Positions 24,095-35,987 of a stretch of DNA of 64,000 nt are shown here, piece after piece; within the stretch, counting starts at the first letter, position 1; every line of letters begins with the position of its first letter. The notes below the pieces were generated by a model. The model did no database searches. It saw only the letters and a program-made list of their open reading frames with translations, and was not told where the DNA came from. This DNA is from Symbiodinium natans (Eukaryota > Sar > Dinophyceae > Suessiales > Symbiodiniaceae): the NCBI GenBank assembly GCA_905221605.1, contig CAJNDS010002500.1:2501-66500 (forward strand). The letters are read 5' to 3'. A program made the position numbers and the translations under genes.

Positions 24095-24180
24095 GGGTCC
24101 GTAAAGACTCCAGTGCCATATACGCTTATTGTTACACAGACATACATGAATAGAAAGGGCAGCCTCTTCTTTCTTCCTTT

Positions 24181-24441
24181 TCAGGTTGGACTGACCAGGC
24201 TAGCCCGCAACCCACCCTCACACTCCCAGGCAAAGGCCTCATGGGCTCCCGAGTTCCTGTAGGCCATGCTTTCGTTGGCAGTCACGGGGTGGAGGTAGTC
24301 CCTCAACTCCTCTAACTTGATCTTGCCATCGCCGTCGTGATCACACGAGTCGAAGATCTGCTTTGCTTCCGCTGCAGATATCTTTGGGTCTGCCTTGCGT
24401 AAGATGCTGCTGTAGACCTCATCCACACCCAAGGTTCCATC
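24181..24441 (-). CDS. EF-hand protein, C-terminal exon
   Basis: Last exon of a calcium-binding protein. The frame opens after an acceptor (GGCAG before GATGGAACC) at 24441 and ends at a TGA at 24181. Residues 34-45 of the exon form a canonical 12-residue EF loop, DHDGDGKIKLEE, with acidic ligands at positions 1, 3, 5 and 12 and an entering helix KQIFDSC. The first residues, DGTLGVDEVYSSIL, are the second half of an earlier EF loop cut by the intron, so the pair forms a normal EF-hand lobe. The tail of about 38 residues has no domain. The upstream exon was not identified with confidence; a frame at 24830-24930 on the same strand is a weak candidate. The role is probably calcium sensing or buffering; the partner is unknown. 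Confidence 0.7.
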   Translation of the reverse strand, partial: DGTLGVDEVYSSILRKADPKISAAEAKQIFDSCDHDGDGKIKLEELRDYLHPVTANESMAYRNSGAHEAFAWECEGGLRASLVSPT

Positions 24442-25610
24442 CTGCCACGCAACTGCAGCGCAAAACATTGCATCTGGGGGATTGCGAAAGAAAGGAGAAC
24501 TGCACAGTATGGACTCGCACGATTTCCGAAACTGCGTCTCAGCATTCTTGGGTCGTCAGGTGTTATAAGACTATCTTGTGCAGGTCTTCACGTATTTTGC
24601 AGCTCGTCGCGTATGTATTGAATACTCACATGTCCAGTGGGCAAGGGAAGTTAGGGCATTTGGGTTGGGCCCTGACAATACGAATTGCAGTCCTGTCGTT
24701 TTTCGTAGGAGAGGTCGGGCAACGCCATTCCTCCCGGCACTTCAGAGTAGTTTCCACCCTGCACCTTGCACGGAAGGGATCTGCTCACAAAGCTTCAAAG
24801 TCGTGGCTACTGTGCAGCTGCCAAATTAAGGTGGGCACACCGTCAAAAGACTCATGAAGCCCTGACCTGCGTAAGAACACGAAAGCAAGCGAAACCTCAA
24901 CCGACAAATTAGGATCCTGGGGTCCATTTAGAGCATTGCGTTGCCTTGTGCTGGGCGTGCGTGCAAGGGGATGCGGGGCCAGGCGATGGCTCCAAGTTGC
25001 CCTCGTAGCCTTGGCTGACTGAACTGATCCAGCATGGCCCAGCACTTAGGCTGGAACCGTCAGGTGTCCGAGGCCGGATGGGAAGATGCAGGTCACCAGC
25101 AAGCAAAACAACAAATGAATGAGTAGGAGGTACGGGATGCACTGTTACATGCAGTATCGCACAGTCAGCAGAACAGCTCTTGGCCAGGGGGCACAGCGCC
25201 CGCCTTGCAGCTCCAATCGTAGCTCGTGGGCCTTGCTCTTGATGGGCGAGAGCCTTTGACAGATTCTACAGGTGGTATGGCTCAAAAAGTCCTAAAGGAG
25301 AAGGCTTATATCTGCTAAGGGGATAGAGACTTCACTCTTGTGGCTGGCGGCTAGAGCCGGGTAGAGGACAAGCTTATGCAGCTGATGTGTGGAGCCTAGC
25401 AAAGGGATTTTAATGTGCTTCTCTGACGTGACTTGTGGAGCTTGTCTGGCGTGTAAAGTGCAAACATTGACGACCAGCCCCTTGAACCATCCGAGGTGCT
25501 GAAAAATTCTGGACGTACCTGATTTTCGGTGCGAGGGTTGAAAGCTTTTTTATGAAGTTTGCAGGTTAGGATTGCTTGCACTCTGACGACTCCGAAGGCC
25601 CAAGAAGAAG
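24442..25610. other. Probable intron or intergenic DNA upstream of the EF-hand exon
   Basis: No second EF-hand exon could be recognised. Minus-strand frames at 24785-25142 are open but unsupported. Confidence 0.35.
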
Positions 25611-25616
25611 ATGTAG

Positions 25617-25811
25617 GGGGGGGGGGGGGGGGAGGGGGGGGGGGGAGGGGGGGGGGGGGAGGGGGGGGGGAGGGGGGGGGGAGGGGGAGGGGGGGGGGGG
25701 GGGGGGGGGGGGGGGAGGGGGGAGGGGGGGGGGGGGAGGGGGGGGGAGGGGGGGGGAGGGAGGGGGGGAGGGGGAGGGGGGGGGGAGGTGGGGAGGGGGG
25801 GAGGGGGGGCG
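25617..25811 (+). repeat. 195-bp nearly pure G tract
   Basis: Runs of 5 to more than 30 G broken only by single A residues (and one T and one C near the right end). It opens Gly- and Pro-rich frames on both strands that are not genes. It is the longest G-rich tract in the window. Confidence 0.95.
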
Positions 25812-26771
25812 GGGTGAGGACACATCAGCAACAAAAAGCTGGTCAACATAAAGAAGAACAAAGAATATCCGAAGGATCCTGGAGCATTAAAAAGAACGGC
25901 GCAGCATAAGAGATCGAGACTGCTTCCGGGAGACAGAGAGAACAAGAAAAACAACGCATAGCATAAGAAAGCAAACAGTCCAATGTAGATTCCTACTGTT
26001 CAAGAACATACATGTAGCGCACATGCTGTGCTATTTGCACGGCTGTCGTGCATGTACATCCAATACCATGCATGCAACACCACTCCTGCCAACAACACAC
26101 AGAACTGGCGCTGCTTTGTGCCAGCACATCCAAAACCTGTGCCCGACCCCTGCAACCAAACCTCACCGTCAAGCTGAAACCCAAACGTTAAGATCGCCTT
26201 GACCTAGCCGATAGACTCTGTGTTCAGGTGTTGAAGCGTGGCGTGCGAGGTTTCAATCTGGGTTCGAGGCTTCTGCATACCCAAGTCTACCATCATGCTT
26301 CCTAAGTCTACCTTCATGCTTCATGGCCGAAGCCGGCTGAGAGTTCCTCAGAGACCACATGGACGATGCCCTTTGAACCAGCAGAAGGTCGGCAGCCAGT
26401 AGCAATCAACTCTTTTCCTGTGGACACACACGACAACGCATTTCCCTTCTCAATCTGGGAAACGCCGCACTCCTCCGCACTCCAATGTTGTACAGCATGC
26501 GCATGTACAGTACTTGCAGGAGCTCTCGAGAACGAGCAAGGGCAACCTAAAGACTCAGGCAACCTCAGCCTAGACACTAGAGCAGGGACGTATTCAATGA
26601 GCACTCCATCCCTTGAAACTTGAAACCTTATATATCCGTATACATAGCTTTCCCGATCGGCCAAATTGCGCCCCAGGCCCGGGGGACTCAGAGTGTGAGC
26701 CCATGCCCTTTGGAGCGATGCCGGAAGTGGCCGAGCAGGCATTCCTGGGCTGTTGGGTTCTGAGGGTTTAG
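25812..26771. other. Gene-poor stretch
   Basis: A minus-strand frame, 26742-26314, includes SYVYGYIRFQVSRDGVLIEY, which looks protein-like, but no family or splice structure was recognised. Nothing else seen. Confidence 0.3.
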
Positions 26772-27350
26772 ATGGGCCTTTCGGGCTACCACGCTGGCAT
26801 GTGTGTGGCTGGCGGCGAACGGACTCTGAGACACAACGCTGTCCGTGATCTTGTGTGTTCCTGGGCTGAGCGGGCTGGCCTTCGGCCGGAGAAGGAGCGC
26901 CCGAACCTTCTGCTGCCCACTTGCCCTGAAGACACGCAGACAGGCAGACGTCGCCCTGCCGATGTCTTTCTGCCTGCCCTTGCTGGGTCTCCCGCTGCGC
27001 TTGACTTCGCTGTTACAGCGCCTCAGCGGCAGGAGACCCTAGCACTGGCAGGCAGGGAGACAGGCGCGGCGGCTGCTGCCTACGCCCGCCACAAGGAAGC
27101 GCACTTGGGCACTGCGCAGGCCTGTGAGGGCCAGGGCGTGGTGTTTGTGCCGATGGTGGTGGAATCCACAGGCACGTGGGACAAAGGTGCGGGCATCGTC
27201 CTCCAGCACATTGCGCGGGCTGTGGCTGCGCGGACTGGCGAGGAGCCCCAGCGTGCACATTCCGCCCTCATGCAGGAGCTGTGCGTTCTGATCCGTGCCT
27301 ATCGGGCGCGGGCGGCCCTGCGCCGCCGCGCTGAAGCTGCGGAGACATGA
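26772..27350 (+). mobile_element. 5'-truncated retroelement: C-terminal endonuclease-like domain
   Basis: A 192-codon GC-rich frame resembling the C-terminal segment of non-LTR retrotransposon polyproteins known from dinoflagellates and other protists. The order fits a PD-(D/E)XK-type nuclease fold: an entry RHNAVRDLVCSWAERAG, an RRPADVFLP strand with an acidic residue, ALDFAVTAP as the second acidic strand, then AAYARHK, and a hydrophobic VVFVPMVVESTG strand. This is family resemblance from memory, not a search result. No reverse transcriptase lies upstream. The similarity stops at about 26770 immediately after GAGGGTTTAG, so this appears to be a typical 5'-truncated LINE copy. The frame is intact to its TGA at 27350. 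Base composition is clearly more GC-rich than the flanks. Confidence 0.5.
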
Positions 27351-27750
27351 TGCTTGGAAGCAGCATGGAGCTGCGCTGGGGGAGACCCGGTCTACTGGGG
27401 GTGTACTGGGTAGATGTGGACGCCCGCTCGTACAGTACGACACGGGCCCACGACCCTGTGTAAATGTCTGTCCATGACTGTGCACTTTGGAAGTGGCGAT
27501 GCTGGAGGCAAAGGATTTCCGCGCCTTCCTGGAAGCACGGAGCTGCGCTCGGGAGGACCCGGCGTAGTGGGGGGGGGGCGGTTGACGGGCCCTGCTGCGT
27601 CTTCCGTCCGCGACCCTCAGTGTCGGTTTTGCTCGGTCGAGCGCTGCTTGCTAGAATCGTCTTGATGCTTGGAGTTCTGGCATGGATTTGGGTGCTCAGC
27701 GGCTGCCACAAGCAGCTGCGAAGGCCCAAGCCTCGTGGTTCCTAAGCAAT
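27351..27750 (+). repeat. GC-rich tail with imperfect internal duplication
   Basis: The segments at about 27355 and 27531 share TGGAAGCA, GGAGCTGCGCT and GAGGACCCGG-like words, 176 bp apart. This is probably the 3' untranslated region of the retroelement copy. Confidence 0.4.
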
Positions 27751-28125
27751 CTCGGTGCCGTGTGTACAGTTGCTCCATCTCAGCCGTCAATGCGGTTTAG
27801 ATGTGTACCACAGAAGTCTCACCCAGCCAGGCTGTCGGGAGGGCGAGGTGAGGGTTGAAAGGCTGCTTTGCGACATCCCGAGTCCCCTTGCCCCCAACCC
27901 CCTGAACAGAAATAGAGTTCTACCCCGACCCTACCCCCTACTTCTCCTGCCACCCCCTGGAGACCCTGGTGGCTCTTTACCTAGGGCGAAGCTGAAATGG
28001 GCTAAATAGAGTTACCCGCGCCCCTCTCCTGCCCCCCCAGGCGCCCCAAACCCTCACCGCCCTTACCACCATCCCACACCCAGTCCCCCTACTTTCTCCC
28101 AACCCCCCTACCTCCCCCTCTCCTG

Positions 28126-28475
28126 CCCCAGAGAGAAGAGAGAGAAGAGAAAGAAGAGAGAGAAAGGGAAGGGAGAGAGAAAAGAGAGGGAAGAGAGGGA
28201 AGCGAGAGCGAGAGCGAGAGCGAGAGAGAGAGGGAGAGAGAAGAGAAGAGAAAGAAGAGAGAGAAGAGAGAAGAGACACGAGAGGGAAGAGAGGGAAAAG
28301 AGAGAAGAGAGAAACGAGAAGAGAGAAGAGACGAGAGGGAAGAGAGGGAAGAGATAAAACAGAAACGAGAAGAGAGGGAGGAAAGAGAGGGAAAGACAAG
28401 ACAACGAGCGAACAGAAAGAGAGAGAGCGAGAAGAGGGAGAGAGAAGAGACCGCAAGGGAGAGAGAGAGAGAGAG
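28126..28475. repeat. Purine microsatellite (GAGAGAA)n
   Basis: About 350 bp of almost only A and G on the plus strand (AGAGAAGAG, GAGAGGGAAG units). The minus strand reads as a Ser/Leu/Phe-rich artefact. Confidence 0.95.
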
Positions 28476-31400
28476 CTCAGTCTCCGGTTGTCCCCCTTCC
28501 CCAGCACAACCTGTAGGTAGGTGTGAGGATGATAGATGCCAAGGTTCCCGGCTTCGTGTTTTGGGGGGCGGGGGCCGGCCCGTGCCGCGAGGCCTAAAAT
28601 ATTTTCACGGAAGCTGGTGCCGGACACAAACTAGCCACGGCAGCTTCATGAGGTTCTGGGGATTCTGGGGAGCTTGCAGCCAACTTCAAATAGGTCCCTC
28701 AGTCTCTGGGCATGCTTTTGACAAGCACTTGCGGACTTGCCCAACCTGCTCAGATCGGCACAATTCCAGTCTTACCTCGCACTCCACGAAGCCGCGTAGC
28801 GATTATTCAAACTTGAACCCAAGTCCAGGCCAGTCTTCACATGTTAAATGTGCCTCCCAGAGGCTTGCAGAAGGCGCTGGCCGTGAGATTCCCTTTGTAC
28901 GCGGCGGGGCCAGGGGAAAGGCTTTTGACGCCATGGTCGGCCATTCTCCTAGGCAGGAAGGGCAAGGGGTGACAGGTGGGCGGAGAGTCTGGGTAACCGG
29001 GTCCTAGGATCAGGAGCTCTGATTGTGTTCTTGAATTCATGGGCTCTCTGTGTTTTGGCTTGACGTCCTATAGAAGGCTCGGTCAAGAGGAGCCAGCAGT
29101 TGGCTTTTGAGGAAAGCTTGGAGAAAAACATGAAACAACTTTGTCTGGATGTCCTTTTCCCACTGCCGAACAAGCCTGTGTTATCGGTTTTCCTCAGCCC
29201 GGGACTCTGGGAATCGTTTCTTTTGCATCCGGATCTGGTTAAACAAGCCAAGCCCGCCCTCAACACTAATAAAAAACCTGAAGGCCCAGGCCGAGGAACC
29301 GCTGACTTGGAATCACTGGTCGTGGCGCATTGCGCTTTCCCGCCTGGTCAAATGTAAGGTGCTAGAATGACTTTGCTAAGGGTTGATGGTGGAGGTGGAG
29401 GGGCTTTTAAGGCGACGGCAGGAGAACCTTTCAAATCTGACCAAGATGTGCAGCACCTTGTCGTTGCCAACGTATTCAGCCGGACCAGGACATGAGATGT
29501 TGAAGGCTGTGCGCAGCTTCTTTCCTCGAGGGCCCGGACATGTTCGAATCTTTAAAGTGCAAACAATAGACCACTCAGCAGCAGTATGAGCAGCCAGGTT
29601 TCGCCAAGTAGAGTGCTCGAAAGTTGCGCCTGGCGGATGCAAGTACCTGCGCAAATACAGCGCGTGGGATGAAAAGCTTGAAGAAGCCACACAAACAGAC
29701 ATCAACGCTGTACAGGCTAATGCACCCCACCTACAACCAAGGCCATGAAGATTGACCACAACAAGCAGCCACCGGAATCAGCCAACCCAAGACTGTCAAA
29801 ACTTCCACTCTGAACAGGTCCTCAAATGTCCTCAACTTTAAAAGCCTGAACTCAAGTGCTACGGCACTCCGACAGCTCATGAAATCCCACGTTGCCGTCC
29901 TGCGGCTGACTTGGGGAATTTCGGGGGGGTCCAGGATTCAAGATGCTAAAGTCGATTGGTGGTGCCCACATTGTCCTTGTCTTTGTCAAGGGCATCGAAC
30001 AAGGCTTGCACCTGTCATATGTTTGTGACATGCTACACCTGGGCCTGCATTCCTTCGGCATTTAGAATCACTACATGGTGCTCTCGAAGCTCACTGCCTT
30101 CCATGGACCTTGGCAGCCCTGCGTATCCACCAAAGCTTCGAATTGCAGTAGAGATGTGAAGGGCTACCATTGGCATTTTGCGACCTCCATGTCTGTCAGA
30201 CTTGGATTGCCGCGACGGAGCAACTTGCACAGCTCCTGCGAGCGACGCGAAGCCATGCACCGCACTAGCACTAGTCGACATACTTTTCAACGATGTTTTG
30301 ACAAGAAACGTGAAGAGATGGTGGTCGACAGGGTGAACTGACCGGTGTGGAGTAGGATATCGGCAACATCCGATGGCTTGCGGCGAGACAGGTCATGTTT
30401 CCATTGGCGCACCAAGGCCAGAAGGCCAGAACCCAATATCGGGAGACTCCTACGGCGAAGGAAACTGAACATCTAGAACTCCCACCGAAGTACCGATACC
30501 CTGCGAAGTAAGGCGCCCTGCTTTTCACAGGGCCAGGTGTCCTGAAAGTCGAACGTGCCGTTGCGGTTTGAAGTCGCTGTGGCTGCCTTGCTACCAGCGG
30601 ATCGCCTCTGCCAATGTCAATGCTGGACCCACATGCGCCCTTAAGCGGCCCAAGCCCCCCACAACCCTTTTTTTGTTTTTTGTTTTGGGGCGGGTGGGGG
30701 GGAAATTTCTTGGTGAACGCGCCTTGTGAGGAGATTTGGCAGACTGCCGGCCTCAGAGATTATGCCAAGGATGCAAGATATGGCACATCCCCAAGCAATC
30801 GTCGCTTGGCGGTCTCTCTTGCTCCAGTGCCCCCAAGACTTAAAGGAAACAAGCCATCTAAGTCTCTGAGGGCCCTGCACGGCGCCTGGCACCCTCTGTC
30901 AGGCAAGTTTTGCGGGGCGCAGTGTCGGGCACCTCAAGGTTTTCAGGTTTGGGGATCCAGCCAAACAATGTTTAGCCGTTGGAGGTGAGTCAGTCATCGA
31001 TGCATTGCGAGTTCAGGCTTTGCACTTGTGCATTGGACCATCTTGTGCGTGTCTCGGGAGATTTTTGTTCCGTCCTGCTTGTGAGATTGCGAACATTTAC
31101 GAACTACAGCTACCGAAACCCTCTTCTTTGCGCAGCTGTTTCAGCCGGAGGTTGGGATGGCCATCATCTGCTGCGGGCAGCAGCACCAACGAGCGTCTGG
31201 CACGTGGTCCGGAACAAGATCCTGCTTGAGATATGGGTAGTGCTGCGGCGCACACGGCGGTTGCTTCTGCTGAAGGTGCCTGCGGCCACGCGGCTTTGTC
31301 CCTCTCTTTTCAGGGCAATTGTCGCTGGAAGTTCTATAGCCGACCATGTTGCAACGATTGTTTGCCACCTGGGGGGCTGATCCGAACTATGGGCACTTGC

Positions 31401-33265
31401 TGACGAGAGGTCCGAAGCAATCTTGTAATCCAGAACATGGGGGTGTCCCAAAGTGCTTTTTTGGGGGGGAGGGGAGTAGGGAAGGGGGGAGGGGGGGAGG
31501 CATTGGTTGGTTACCTGTCTCTTCCGGGCACAACATGCTACACCCCTGTTTCTGATGGATGTTGGGCTGTCTGCGATGTTTAAGAGAACCCCACAGTAGT
31601 GGGGCACGTGGAACCCTAACCCAAAATTCCACCCCACAGCTACAACAGGGGGGGGGAGTAAAGAGAGATCATGACCCCAAAGCCCTAAGCTCCCTCACCT
31701 TAAGCTTTACAAAGGCAAGCCCTCCGTAGCCACACCACAGGAAGGGGCAGGGAAGGAACCCTACGCCCCAAAACCCTAAAACCCTAAACTAAAACTGTTA
31801 ACACCGACGAGGACGGGGTTTGGGGGGGGAGACCGTGTACCCCAGCACGGCGGAAACACGAGGAACAGAGGGGGACCCCCTCCCCCCTCGCCCCTAGAAA
31901 CCCCGAAACCCTACAACCCTAAACCCTTTATAGAACCAAGAACATCCACCTAAAACCGTAAACCCCTATGTGACCTTAAAACCCTGAAGTAGACCCTAAA
32001 ACCCTGAGCCCTAAAACGCTCGTCCCAAAACCAACCCACCGCATCCCCGGTCCACAACCATGAATGGTCATGCCCTCCACAAGCATAGTTCTCATCATTT
32101 CCGACAAGACATCATTTCCCAAGCATGCAATCACCCCATCAGCCCGTTGTTGCAGGTCTCGGTAGTTTGTCTTGTGATGAGAAGAGGCAGCTCGAAACAG
32201 CTCTGAGCATCTTTGGTGCTGGCCAGAGGCCCCCACGAATTCTAGGAGTCCATCCTTGCTGGCGTCGAGGCCCCTGCACTCAGAGCAATGAGCAAATGGC
32301 TTGGAGGTTCAAGGTTCACAAAGTTCAACGAAGTTCAATGCATCGACAAGGCGCTTCAAGCTGCAGCGAAGGCAGGCAAACGACACCACAGCCCGTCTGT
32401 AAGGTGCCGGACCTGAAGCGACTGTGGAGAGCCTCAAGCTGCAGCGCACAGTTTGACAGGCGACACAGCGGTCCTGCTGTTTACATCCCCCATGCAGCCC
32501 GTGCCCATGCGTTCGACGCTTCTGACTCCTGAGCTGCCAACCACAAGGCGAATGCCAAAGCCGTCTGAGGCCACTGCGCTTGCAGACATGCTTGCTGTCA
32601 TCCACCTCACATGCCACTGGAGTTCAAACTGCCCAAGCTAGCTCGAGTCGCAAACTGGGCTGTCCTTGCCACTTCATCTGGCCAAACTCCACACCCAGAA
32701 CCATCAGAACCATCACCGCATCGGAAGCACAATGTGCGGCCTTGTCGAGCCTCACGGCGTCTCCCGCCCTAAGCTCCCTACTGAGCCAAATGCTGCGGAC
32801 AAGGCGCTGATGACATAGCAGCACTAAAACCACCAGAAACTCCAGCACGGCTGTCTTGTCTCACTTTTACCGCCAGTGCGCGACGCCAGTCCGCCTCAAG
32901 GTTTCTGCTTTGCGGAGCGTAGAGTCGTCGTTGCAAGGTCACCTTCGGCTCATGAGGCAACCTTGGCAAGCGGCAGCGTTTCGGTGGGCGTGATGCAGCT
33001 TTTCGTGGCCCTTCCTGACGCTCGGCATCTGCGTTCACAACAGCGGAAGAACTTTTCCACACGCAAGGCTCTGCGCTTATTTACATCTGCATTTGCCATA
33101 AAGATGGATGTTCGACAAATCCACGGTCATGTTCCAGATTAGAAGCAAAAGACCTGCTTACCTCACCAGGCGGAATGATCCACGGTCGGCGCACAGCGCC
33201 GACGCCAGTGAGGTTGGTCTCATTCGGCGTTTCGAAGTCTGCCGAGGAATCGGCAGGTTGGGTTA
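28476..33265. other. Gene-poor stretch with weak exon-like frames
   Basis: The best coding-like pieces are on the minus strand near 30,010-30,290. LRRGNPSLTDMEVAKCQW can be read from about 30236, and VQALFDALDKDKDN, an EF-hand-like start, from about 30017 after a GACAG acceptor. They could be two exons of one calcium-binding protein but are too short to claim. G-runs occur near 31465 and 31645, and telomere-like blocks at 31750-32010. A duplicated word CTTCAAGCTGCAGCG occurs at 32355 and, as CCTCAAGCTGCAGCG, at 32430. No firm gene. Confidence 0.35.
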
Positions 33266-33862
33266 TCAATCGGAAGGAGCCCTTCCGAACCTTATTTGGT
33301 TATCATTCGGAAGGAGCCCTTCCGAACCTTGTTTGGTTATCATTCGGAAGGAACCCTTCCGAACCTTATTTGGTTATCATTCGGAAGGAGCCCTTCCGAA
33401 CCTTACTTGGTTATCATTCGGAAGGAGCCCTTCCGAACCTTATTTGGTTATCGTTCGGAAGGAGCCCTTCCGAACCTTGTTTGGTTATCATTCGGAAGGA
33501 GCACTTCCGAACATTTTCTGGCTATCATTCGGAAGGAGCCCTTCCGAACCTTACTTGGTCATCATTCGGAAGGAGCCCTTCCGAACCTTATTTGGTGATC
33601 ATTCGGAAGGAGCCCTTTGTTCGGTTATCATTCGGAAGGAGCCCTTCCGAACCTTACTTGGTTATCCTTCGGAAGGAGCCCCTTCCGAACCTTATTTGGT
33701 TATCATTCGGAAGGAGCACTTCCGAACATTTTTTGGCTATCATTCGGAAGGAGCCCTTCCGAACCTTTTTTGGCTATCTTTCGGAAGGATCCCTTCCGAA
33801 CCTTACTTGGTCATCATTCGGAAGCAGCCCTTCCGAACCTTATTTGGCTATCATTCGGAATC
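33266..33862. repeat. 37-bp palindromic minisatellite, about 16 units
   Basis: The unit is a 21-bp hairpin (arms TTCGGAAGG and CCTTCCGAA, loop AGC) plus a 16-bp linker close to CCTTATTTGGTTATCA. Exact 37-bp spacing is seen, for example at 33271, 33308 and 33345. One unit near 33605-33625 is truncated. Variant units (loop-side AGCAC and linker CATTTTCTGGCTATC) recur 222 bp apart (33491 and 33713), that is six units, so the array also has a higher-order period. Because 37 is not a multiple of three and the unit has no stop in any frame, all three plus frames stay open through the array. The frames at 33108-33887 and 33175-34125 are products of this. It is not a CRISPR array: the 'spacers' are themselves repeated. 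Confidence 0.95.
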
Positions 33863-35985
33863 GGGGAGCCGGGGTTTCAGGGTTTGAGGATTCAGGGGTT
33901 AAGTATATTATATGCTGTTGCAATGACGGGCTGGAAAGAATAATATTAGCCTTGAAACCATTAAGTTCTCCTCATTCATGGCAAGATGTTGTTTTAGGCT
34001 TAACACAAGCTTACACGGCGAAAAGAAGCGGGGAGGTTAGGGCTAGGTGGGATTTGCAAACGCGGCGCTTTGTACGACGGGCTCTGACGGGACCAAGGAC
34101 AAAAAAAGGCCCCCGCCACACCTAGGAAACAAAGGAGCACCGGGCCCGCAAGGTGCAACCGAAACCCGGAAACTCCTTGAGCCCCGAACGCTGGAACACC
34201 CTACTGAACCTAAACCCGGAAGCCGGAAGCCCCCCAAAATGCGGGAAGCCCCGACCGGCTTTCTTTTACACCCCACAAAATTCCTCACTGAAAGCCTCGA
34301 AGCCCACCAGAGCCTCAAACCCATCATCTCTCAAACCTCTCAGCCACGAAAAGCCACCACCAAATCCACGCCTCCAAGCTCAGGACACCGGCTCTAGGGC
34401 GGCCTCCCGCGGGCTTAGAGGGCCTTGGCACGTGGATTCCGGGTCAGGATCCGAGGAGACTTTGAGGGTTCGTTCTCTTCAAAGGAACCTATTTAGGATC
34501 TGCATGAAGAGTCTCTCAGCCGCCGTTGCGGTTGACTCTGTACTTGTAGCAGCCTGCAGGATGTGCTACCAATACAGACTCCAAAATGAGCAGTTTCGCG
34601 TGCAAGGGACCGAGGCGAACTCAGCATGCGGATGGGACGTGGGCAGCAGTGTGATCCAAAGCTTGCACAGCGTCAAGAACGTTTTGGGTATGATACCTGA
34701 CTCAGGTCCGCGCAGCATCGACGCCCGCAGGCTCTGTCCTCACCAGTGCTGAAACACGCCGTGTCGCCGTGTTGATGTGGGAAATTGTTGCTGGGCACAG
34801 AACTTGACGTCGCAGACATTGACCACCTGGCAGCAGACGCACAGTGGGCCCAGGGCTTAACGAGCGCGCGATGCAAGACTGGGCAAGCAGCTCCAAGAAG
34901 CAGAAGTGTCTAAAGTGCAACGTGCACAGTGTGCCGGCACATCGAGCGAAAACACGCTTCAGAGCCTTATGAGGCCCTGACGGCGACGTGAATCTCCAGC
35001 TTGTCGACGAAGGGCCTGGCAGAGTCACGGAGAGGGGGATCACCGCCCAGCTTCGGGTTTGAAGACCTCAACATTGAATCCTCAGCACTGAGCCCTCAAG
35101 ATTGGCGCTTGAACACATCAACCTCTGAACCCATCTTAAACAACCCTACACCCCCATCAAGAAAGCCCATAAGCAACAAAAAAGCTCGAGCCCTGCAACA
35201 AAGCCAAGACAAAGACGAGAAAGTCAGGACATCGGCAACAGCACTTGTAGATGAGCTCCGAAAAGGAATCAACAAGACATGGACACACGATGCTGCGAAA
35301 GTATCAACCCAATGCAGGCAAACTGGCCAGCAAGCCCTGAACCCTAGAAACCCTAAACCTCGAGCTCCTCAACAAACCCGAACAACCATGGCAGAGAAAA
35401 AACACCAAGCCGGGGGGCAAACCAAGCCGGGAGGCTTAGGGTTTGGCGGGGCTAAGGGTTTGTTGTGTGCTTGTTTATGTTTATGTTTTTTTTTTTTTTG
35501 GGGGGGGGGGGGGGGGGGGCGGGGCATAGAGTTTATAGGGTGTAAGGTTTAGGGTTTAGGGCGAGGGAGAAGCTGAGCTTTCACAGCTCTCTTCTCTTTG
35601 AGTGATTGGGCTGAGCATGGGTTTAGGCTTACGTGGTTAAGGCCTATAAGCCCCTCAAATGCGTCAAGTCTCATGATTCCTGATAAGTAGGGGCAGCTGT
35701 ACAACTCTCCATTGAGCTCCATAGCTTTTCTCGCGCCCTGCGTAGAAGCTTTCATCTAGGAAACGCATTCTTGAGCTGGGTAGTCCCAAGCCTCAGACAT
35801 GGGAAAATAAATCACCGGAACTGCAACCCCTAACACCTCATCAGAGTAGGACAGGGACAGGGAAACCCCTTATCTAGAATCTAGGCTTGAGCCCAACTAA
35901 CAGCCCCTACAGGCCCTAGTTCCCTGAGCCGTGCTTGTCGATTGCGATGAGGCTTTCAGCTCTTGCAGATGGGCTGGCTCTGGGT
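33863..35985. other. Gene-free stretch
   Basis: Telomere-like words at 33880-33900 and 35430-35570, and a T-run joined to a G-run at 35488-35520. Frames at 34047-34752 and 35001-35552 are low-complexity or unsupported. Confidence 0.4.
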
Positions 35986-35987
35986 AA

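Noticed and set aside
25550-25954. Gly-rich and Pro-rich frames
   Set aside because: Translations of the near-pure G tract on its two strands.
33266-33862. CRISPR-like array of palindromic repeats
   Set aside because: The segments between palindromes are copies of each other, the context is eukaryotic and there are no cas-type genes. It is a minisatellite.
33108-34125. Two long overlapping frames (259 and 316 codons) read as repetitive proteins
   Set aside because: They arise because a 37-bp unit without stops cycles through all three frames; both encode the same 37-residue pattern shifted in phase.
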